From a virus: a stretch of DNA of 41,738 bases. The stretch is from IMG/VR virus record IMGVR_UViG_3300037083_000069, positions 1 to 41,738 of that record; one strand, written 5' to 3'. The notes beneath the pieces were generated by a model, which was given only the letters and a program-made list of their open reading frames with translations, was not told the origin of the DNA and did no database searches. Both the position numbers and the translations under genes were made by a program. Position 1 is the first letter of the stretch. Every line of letters begins with the position of its first letter. This document shows positions 36,354 through 41,738 of this stretch, in pieces.

Positions 36354-36374
36354 CTCTTAACTCATAACTTTTAT
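36347..36374 (+). promoter_or_regulatory. Heptad leader of the 63-aa gene
   Basis: CCCCTAA, CTCTTAA, CTCATAA and CTTTTAT abut ATG 36375. Each begins with C, and three end in TAA; the first overlaps the stop of the NlpC/P60 gene. Confidence 0.6.
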
Positions 36375-36566
36375 ATGATGGGGAATTCTTCCACGCCGCC
36401 GACGGCCAAACCGTTTGGCGTGCAGGACCAGATGACCGCCAATCAGCAGCAGGCGCTGCCGGTGGCGTATGTGGCCGGCACGCGCAAGTTGGCCATCAAA
36501 TGGCTCACGCCGATCTACAACCTGCGCAGCGCGCCCGCGCCCAACCAAATGCAAGGCAAGAAATGA
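36375..36566 (+). CDS. 63-aa tail-tip accessory protein
   Basis: MMGNSSTPPTAKPFGVQDQM and onward. It is a small protein with AYVAGTRKLAIKWLTPIYNLRSAP, resembling short proteins encoded just before J-like tip proteins in Mu-like siphophages. It may act in tip assembly (lambda I-like position). Its stop overlaps the start of a 20-codon micro-ORF as ATGA. Confidence 0.6.
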   Translation: MMGNSSTPPTAKPFGVQDQMTANQQQALPVAYVAGTRKLAIKWLTPIYNLRSAPAPNQMQGKK

Positions 36567-36625
36567 TGACAATGAATTCCGCACTCCGCACTCCGCCGGC
36601 CGCGTTGGGAAAGGGGGGTTGCTGA
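36563..36625 (+). CDS. 20-aa coupling micro-ORF
   Basis: ATG 36563 overlaps the previous stop as ATGA; the frame reads MMTMNSALRTPPAALGKGGC and stops at 36623-36625, one base before ATG 36627. It contains the ribosome site (AAAGGGGGG) of the J-like gene. It is parallel to the 14-aa micro-ORF at 13565-13609. Confidence 0.4.
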   Translation: MMTMNSALRTPPAALGKGGC

Positions 36626-36626
36626 T

Positions 36627-39533
36627 ATGGGCTCGGGCGGCAAAGCCGGCGGGGCGGGCACGACGTATGATTATTATGGCACGCTCGCGGGCGCGGTCTG
36701 TATCGGGCCGGCTGAGAACCTGGTCGCCATCATCATTGACGGGCAGGAAGTCTGGCCCAAAGGCACGGCGTGGGTGTTGGGCGGCCTCTGCACCGCCAAC
36801 ACCCTTTATGTCTTTGACGCGCAGACTTGGGAATGCACCAACACCCACGTCGCCACCGCCGCGACCGCGCCGGGCGCGGATGCCAGCACCCCTGGCTGGG
36901 TGAACGAGGGCTGGCTCGAATACACCTTCGCGCGCAGCGCGGAACTGTTTGATAATTTTTCCCTGACGGGGAGCGACGGCACGGCTTATGGCGTGCTCAC
37001 GTTTTATTGGGGCACCCTGGCGCAGACGGTGGATGCGCTGATGGCGGCCACCGGCAACGACGGCGGCGTGAAGGGCAATCTCGGCCAGGGCGATCAGCAT
37101 CCCGACTACGAAGGACTAGTCTATGTGGTGGTGCGCGATTTTTTGCTGGGGCAGGAAGTGCAGAGCGGTCCGAATCTGGAGATCGTCGTGCGGCGCGCGC
37201 CGAACCAGGCGCTGGTCACCGGCGCGGCCGCCGGCATCACCGACGGTCAGGCGAATCTCGCGGCCGTGATGGCGGAAATTCTGACGGACGAAAACTGTCT
37301 GGCGCTGCCCGCCGCGCAGGTGGACACCGTGAGCCTGCAGGCGGTGGCCGATTACTTGCAGGCCAACCAGACGATGTTCGGCGCGAGCGTGCTGCTCGAT
37401 GCGATGACCACCGTGGCCGCGTTCTTTGATGACCTGGTGCAGATGTTCGACGGGTATGTGCGGTTCAATCCCACCACGCAGAAAATTGAGGTGGGCGTTT
37501 ATCAGCATGGCCTGATCCCGGCCGCGGGCAGTTATGTGACCCTGACGGCCGACAGTTTTACCAAGATCCCGACGTTCAACGTCAAGAGCTGGCAGCAGAC
37601 CATCAGCCGCGCGACGGTCCGCTACAACTCGCGCCAGATCAATTATCAGCAGACCAGTGTGCAGGTGGACGATCCGCGCGCATTCTTTGTGCTGGGCACC
37701 GTGCGCGAGCAGGCGGTGGACCGGCCGTGGATCGCGCGCCAGGCGCAGGCCATCTTGCACGGCCGCGAAACGCTCCGCGTGATCGGCCATGCGCAGATGA
37801 CGGGCGAGCTGGAAGTCCGCCGGGAAATCGGCCGCAGCATCCGCGCCGGCGACTATGTGCTGGTGGATGTGGACCTGGAACCGGATGCGAACACCCTTTA
37901 CCAATTTTTCCGCGTAACCCAGCGCAAGATTCCGCCGACGGGACCAATCACGTTGAGCGTCTTTGCGGATAACACGTTAGCGCCGGTGCCATGGAATGGA
38001 TCCACCGCGCCGGTGACGGTGTCCGAACCAGTCGTGCCACCGGTCACGAACTGGCGCGTGATCGAGGCGCCCTTTCTCTTGAGCGGGGAAGTCGGCGCGA
38101 TTGTGGTGCTGGCGCAGCGGCCGAACAATCTCATCACCTCCATGGCCATCTATTTGGACACGAATCCGGCTGGCACCTTTTCGCTGTTGGGCATCCAGAA
38201 TAATTTCGCCGCGCAGGCCACGCTCCGCCACGCCGTGGCGGTGGGCGACACCACGCTTCAGCTCGCCGTGGACCTCACGCAAGTGGACGCCGACTATCTC
38301 ACCCAGCAGTATTCGGCCAACGACGCCGTCAACGATGTGATGTTGGCCATCCTGGTGGATGTTTCCGGCGCGGCTGCGGCTGGCGGCCAGGTGGTGGAGT
38401 CCGGCGGCTATGGCATCCTCGAGATTTGCAGCGTGAGCGTGTCGGCGCTCGTCAATCCGCCGCTGGCCGGCGCTGGTGGCGACACCATCGGCGGGGTGGG
38501 CGGCGACACCGTGGCCGGCGTGGCGGACAGCAACACCGGCTATTACAACCTCACGGTGCTGCGCGGCCGCAAGAACACCGCGCCCACGGCCTTTGCCACG
38601 GCCACCACGGAAGTGTGGCTGGTGCCGGCGGCACTGTTGTCATTCTTCACGGCCAATATTTTTGACCAGATCCGCGCGAACCGGCTGCTGGGACTCACCC
38701 CCAACGAGATTCAGCTCCGGTTCTGCCCGGCCACCTTTGTGGACGCGCTGGCGCTCTCGGCGGCGACGAGCGAGGCGTTCCAGTTCCCCCTCAACTCGGC
38801 GAGTGTGCCGTCGCTCACGCTCACCACGCCGGCCACTTTCGCCCAGAACCTGATTTCCGCCACGCTCCCGGTGACACTGAAGGTGGCCGGCTTTTGGGCC
38901 ACCCAGGACAATGCATTGGTGAAAATCCAGGTATTGATCCGGTTGGCGACGGACACTGCCGACCGCGTGGTGATCTCGGAAAACTTTGCCGGCACGGGCA
39001 AAAAAACTTTTGCGACGGCGGTGCAATTTGACCACGCCGGGAGCTGGACCGTGAAGCTGATCGCCCAGGAAGCCACGGGCATCATCGTGGAACGGGACAT
39101 CGCGGTGACGGTGACCAGCACGGGCGGCATCAAGTGTGCGCTGCCGCAGATGTTTGACGTGAACGGGAATGAGGTGACCGATGTGAGCGGGGCACCGGTG
39201 ACGGAGCCATCGCAATCCGGCTGGTATGTCACGCCGGGCAGCTTCATCCCCTACGGCGCCCTGGCGTTGCAATGCACCACGCCGGGCGCAACGATCTTCT
39301 TCCAAACCAATGGCCCGGTGCTGCTGGCGGGTCAGTTGGGGGCTTCGGCGGCCACGCAAACCTATGCGCTCGGCTATAATCAGCCGTTCCTGATGCCGGT
39401 TGACAGCGCGACGGTAATCAGTAATTCCAACAACATGGACTGGCTGTTTGTCGAGGTCTGGGTCACCGCGCCCGGCTACACCAAAAGCGACACGCTCACT
39501 TTCAGCCTGCCTTTAGCCTATTCGCCCACATGA
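36627..39533 (+). CDS. J-like tail tip / host-attachment protein
   Basis: A 968-aa protein following the NlpC/P60 gene, the lambda J position. The N-terminal third (GLVYVVVRDFLLGQEVQSGPNLEIVVRRAP, FDDLVQMFDGYVRFNPTTQKIEVGVYQ, TFNVKSWQQTISRATVRYNSRQINYQ) is typical of the central tail tip hub proteins of Mu-like siphophages. The C-terminal half is made of beta-sandwich-like domains (WTVKLIAQEATGIIVERDIAVTV) that could contact the host. There is no signal peptide. The stop overlaps the fibre gene as ATGA. Confidence 0.8.
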   Translation: MGSGGKAGGAGTTYDYYGTLAGAVCIGPAENLVAIIIDGQEVWPKGTAWVLGGLCTANTLYVFDAQTWECTNTHVATAATAPGADASTPGWVNEGWLEYTFARSAELFDNFSLTGSDGTAYGVLTFYWGTLAQTVDALMAATGNDGGVKGNLGQGDQHPDYEGLVYVVVRDFLLGQEVQSGPNLEIVVRRAPNQALVTGAAAGITDGQANLAAVMAEILTDENCLALPAAQVDTVSLQAVADYLQANQTMFGASVLLDAMTTVAAFFDDLVQMFDGYVRFNPTTQKIEVGVYQHGLIPAAGSYVTLTADSFTKIPTFNVKSWQQTISRATVRYNSRQINYQQTSVQVDDPRAFFVLGTVREQAVDRPWIARQAQAILHGRETLRVIGHAQMTGELEVRREIGRSIRAGDYVLVDVDLEPDANTLYQFFRVTQRKIPPTGPITLSVFADNTLAPVPWNGSTAPVTVSEPVVPPVTNWRVIEAPFLLSGEVGAIVVLAQRPNNLITSMAIYLDTNPAGTFSLLGIQNNFAAQATLRHAVAVGDTTLQLAVDLTQVDADYLTQQYSANDAVNDVMLAILVDVSGAAAAGGQVVESGGYGILEICSVSVSALVNPPLAGAGGDTIGGVGGDTVAGVADSNTGYYNLTVLRGRKNTAPTAFATATTEVWLVPAALLSFFTANIFDQIRANRLLGLTPNEIQLRFCPATFVDALALSAATSEAFQFPLNSASVPSLTLTTPATFAQNLISATLPVTLKVAGFWATQDNALVKIQVLIRLATDTADRVVISENFAGTGKKTFATAVQFDHAGSWTVKLIAQEATGIIVERDIAVTVTSTGGIKCALPQMFDVNGNEVTDVSGAPVTEPSQSGWYVTPGSFIPYGALALQCTTPGATIFFQTNGPVLLAGQLGASAATQTYALGYNQPFLMPVDSATVISNSNNMDWLFVEVWVTAPGYTKSDTLTFSLPLAYSPT

Positions 39534-41521
39534 AATCAATCCGCCTGCTCACCCTGCTGGCGCTGCTGGCCACGCCCGGCCGCGCGCAATACCTCTCGAC
39601 CAACCCACCAGTATCGGCCAGCGAGATCACTGTCTATGTGACCAACGTGGACTCCCTTTATCTTGATGGTTTTTACACCAACACATTCAACGGCACCAAC
39701 TGGCCGGCGGGGATTTTTTACAGCGTCAGCGCTGGTGCGAGCTACTACAACCTGCAATGGGCGACGAACGGGGTGTGGTGGCTGAGCACCGGCGACTGCA
39801 GTTATTCAATGTCCGGCGGCCCAACCAACTTCGCTGGAACTTACACCCCGTATCCCGGCTGTGGCTTGACGAATTATCCGGTGGTCTCGCTCTACACTCC
39901 GCCCGTTCCGCCCGTGCCGCCGATTGTGCTAGTCAGCGGCAACCTCACCAACTTCTGGCTGACGAACGGCAGCCGCGTGGTGTTCGCCGCGAGCGGCTGG
40001 AATAATTCGGTGACGGCCTCCAACGACTTTTCCATTCTGCTGGCCAGCAATGTGATTTTCACCTCGCCCTCTTCCTGCGGTCGGGGACACGCTTTCCGCC
40101 TCTCTGGTTTCTTTGATTTCGACGGCACCAACCTGGCTACGAGCGTGCAATATGCGTCCGGCGATCCGGCCAATCCGCTCGGCAGCGCCTTCACGACGAT
40201 CAGTAATTTCAACATTAGCGCACCGAACTTCGCCATCAATCTCGACGCCACGGCAGACACCAATCTGTTACTGACGTCCGGTGCGCTCCAATCGGCCGTT
40301 TATATCCCTGGCACTGGCCCGGCATTCTTGAGCCTGGTGCCGGTGACGGCCAATAGCGTCTCCAATCTGGTCATCACCTACACCAACCTCGCGGCCGGCA
40401 TTCCTGGCTTCGTAACGAACACCGGCATCATCGGTGGCAACGCTTACGTTTATATCGGCCTCGCTTCCGGCACTAACGGGTTGATGGGCGCGACCGGCGC
40501 GATGGGGCCGCCCGCCACCAACGCCGTTTATCCCACGCCGCAATTCACTATGACCAATACGCTGGTCACTTTTTCTGGCAGCAATTACATCGGGACATTT
40601 CCGCAGTTGTTTGGCTACACGCTGAACACTCCGCTGCTGGGTGGTGGTGGCATTACGCCCAACGGTTCAAACATGAATGAGACCATCACTTGCAGCACAA
40701 ACGGAGGCACCAACTGGTTCACATATTCAGCGGTGATTTTTCCACCGGCCGCGCCGAGCGGTGTCATGGTCAGCATCGTGGGTGACAGCGATGGCGGAAC
40801 GAACGTCGGCTCAATCATCCTGTATGGCCTGGGAAACTCTGCAAATTATGGCGCGACGAACGATCTGACCAGCCAGCACACCTACGTCTCGACGCCGCTG
40901 GTGCCACAGGAGGTCGCCAGCAAGGGGTATGTGGACGGCCAGTTGTCGCTCATCACGGCCAATCAATGGAGCGCGCTGCCAAATACCAATGGCATCATGT
41001 ATGCACCAGCCGGCGTGACCAACCTGGTGATGACGGCCGCCAAACTAAACGGCTCGCTGGTCAGCTCCGTGCGCGCGACTTCGACGAACTTTTTGATCAA
41101 CGTCCTTCAGACAAATTTCTGGCCGAATTGGGTGCTGGAAACTTCAACGAATATGAACCTCGGCCAGAACGGATTTTACATCGTGCCAACGTCTGGCTAT
41201 TCGCTCTCCACGAACAGCGGCATGGTGACGATCTCGGTGCCATACGCATTCGGATATTATTTCTTCCGCGTGGTGCAACCGCTGGTTGCTTCGATCACGG
41301 CCTACGCGCCGATCACGGCCTACGCGCCGATCACGGCCTACGCGCCGATCACGGCCTACGCGCCGATGATTATCCCGTCAAACTCGTGGGCGGTCGCCTA
41401 CGGCGCGGCGACGAACCTTTTGCAGCCTGGCGGCACGGCGTATTTTGTAAACTCGAACGGCGCGGGCAACTACGAGGTGTTCAACTCAAACGGGGTGTTT
41501 GTGGTCACGCGGCAGCCGTGA
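39530..41521 (+). CDS. Putative tail fibre with signal peptide
   Basis: A 663-aa protein. Residues 1-20 (MKSIRLLTLLALLATPGRAQ) are a signal peptide. The body is Asn/Thr/Ser/Gly-rich and beta-like. GLMGATGAMGPP (about residue 320) is collagen-like, and TPLVPQEVASKGYVDGQ (about 456-475) is the familiar hinge motif of phage tail fibres. Near the C-terminus ITAYAP is repeated four times. It lies last in the late operon, the usual place for fibre genes. A fibre with an export signal is odd: either it is an exported host-surface protein adopted by the phage, or fibres are delivered outside the cytoplasm. Confidence 0.7.
   Translation: MKSIRLLTLLALLATPGRAQYLSTNPPVSASEITVYVTNVDSLYLDGFYTNTFNGTNWPAGIFYSVSAGASYYNLQWATNGVWWLSTGDCSYSMSGGPTNFAGTYTPYPGCGLTNYPVVSLYTPPVPPVPPIVLVSGNLTNFWLTNGSRVVFAASGWNNSVTASNDFSILLASNVIFTSPSSCGRGHAFRLSGFFDFDGTNLATSVQYASGDPANPLGSAFTTISNFNISAPNFAINLDATADTNLLLTSGALQSAVYIPGTGPAFLSLVPVTANSVSNLVITYTNLAAGIPGFVTNTGIIGGNAYVYIGLASGTNGLMGATGAMGPPATNAVYPTPQFTMTNTLVTFSGSNYIGTFPQLFGYTLNTPLLGGGGITPNGSNMNETITCSTNGGTNWFTYSAVIFPPAAPSGVMVSIVGDSDGGTNVGSIILYGLGNSANYGATNDLTSQHTYVSTPLVPQEVASKGYVDGQLSLITANQWSALPNTNGIMYAPAGVTNLVMTAAKLNGSLVSSVRATSTNFLINVLQTNFWPNWVLETSTNMNLGQNGFYIVPTSGYSLSTNSGMVTISVPYAFGYYFFRVVQPLVASITAYAPITAYAPITAYAPITAYAPMIIPSNSWAVAYGAATNLLQPGGTAYFVNSNGAGNYEVFNSNGVFVVTRQP
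41295..41366 (+). repeat. 18-bp coding tandem repeat, four copies
   Basis: GATCACGGCCTACGCGCC is repeated four times without change (the last ends in ATGATT), coding for ITAYAP. Perfect identity suggests recent slippage or expansion near the fibre's C-terminal end. Confidence 0.85.
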
Positions 41522-41529
41522 GGGGTTTA

Positions 41530-41586
41530 ATGGCCGGCTACTGGCATATTAACTGGCTGCTAAAAACGCCGTGGTGGGCATCGTAG
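41530..41586 (+). CDS. Possible 18-aa peptide at the right end
   Basis: ATG 41530 opens MAGYWHINWLLKTPWWAS and stops at 41584-41586. It is aromatic-rich and amphipathic and could touch a membrane. There is no clear ribosome site, so translation is uncertain. Confidence 0.2.
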   Translation: MAGYWHINWLLKTPWWAS

Positions 41587-41603
41587 AGAGTCGCCAAAAG
41601 GGC

Positions 41604-41620
41604 AGAATTTATCAAAGCGA
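41604..41620 (-). repeat. Right terminal inverted repeat, candidate transposase site
   Basis: The minus-strand reading TCGCTTTGATAAATTCT matches 157-173 in 15 of 17 positions. Immediately outside it, 41640-41621 reads CGACTTGATCAGAATTTGAG, a looser relative in the same orientation. Two tandem sites of about 20 bp would resemble the R1/R2 arrangement at the right end of Mu. Confidence 0.42.
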
Positions 41621-41632
41621 CTCAAATTCTGA

Positions 41633-41738
41633 TCAAGTCGGGCGCGTTTTTACACCAGCGACCGGGAAATCCACCGCGCGATTTTTCCCGGCGATTACGT
41701 CCGGCTCATCCGGCAGACGGAGCAGGGGACATATCTCA
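41633..41738 (+). other. Open frame leaving on the right, possible host gene fragment
   Basis: After an in-frame TGA at 41630-41632 the frame reads SSRARFYTSDREIHRAIFPG and on to the window end with protein-like composition, but has no start codon. That is what a host gene cut by the phage's right end would look like. The window ends in CA, as Mu-type right ends do, so the end of the phage could instead be the end of the window. Confidence 0.25.

Overview
The window reads as an almost complete Mu-like transposable phage or prophage with a siphovirus-type tail. Evidence: a MuA-like transposase beside a MuB-like AAA+ ATPase, a Gam-family protein, Mu-type head genes (DUF3486 small terminase, DUF935 portal, protease I with nested scaffold, gpG-like morphogenesis protein), and a tail set (tube, frameshifted chaperone, tape measure, NlpC/P60, J-like tip protein) with no contractile sheath. 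The host is probably a Verrucomicrobiota bacterium (Pedosphaera/Limisphaera type). That is inferred from Asn/Thr-rich secreted proteins and high GC; no host marker gene lies in the window.

Layout. Bases 1-180 and 41530-41738 hold the ends: a short inverted repeat (157-173 against 41604-41620) that may bind transposase, and coding-looking partial frames that may be host flank. Bases 181-13973 are the early operon on the minus strand, mostly ATGA-overlapped small genes. From the promoter leftward come a Ner-like HTH protein, two related one-helix membrane proteins, small unknown genes, transposase, target-activation ATPase, Gam, an HNH protein, then accessory genes (a 27-bp-repeat protein, A1S_2505-like, ASCH, DUF5131). 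Bases 13960-14026 hold a divergent control region with two palindromes and a promoter that seems to start the message at the GTG codon of the HTH gene. A 64-aa HTH protein (candidate repressor) is read rightward and is followed by an intrinsic terminator near 14421-14453.

Bases 14684-41521 are the late operon on the plus strand: an exported barrel-like protein, a class 3 lipase and a membrane protein in the lysis position, terminases, portal, protease/scaffold, decoration protein, capsid, connectors, tail tube, chaperone with -1 frameshift, tape measure, tail tip and fibre genes.

Three linked oddities stand out. (1) Non-overlapping late genes mostly lack a Shine-Dalgarno site and carry leaders built of 7-nt units that abut the start codon in exact phase; the unit differs from gene to gene. 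(2) A small hairpin with paired-base changes in its stem, a TGC loop and a GGCCACC tail recurs about ten times, often directly after stop codons. (3) The scaffold, decoration and capsid proteins each begin with a hydrophobic or signal-like segment followed by Phe-Ala-Asn motifs. FAN recurs 13 times in the head proteins and almost nowhere else, which suggests cleavage sites of the phage protease and head assembly on a membrane. Several tail-region proteins, including the putative fibre, also carry signal peptides.
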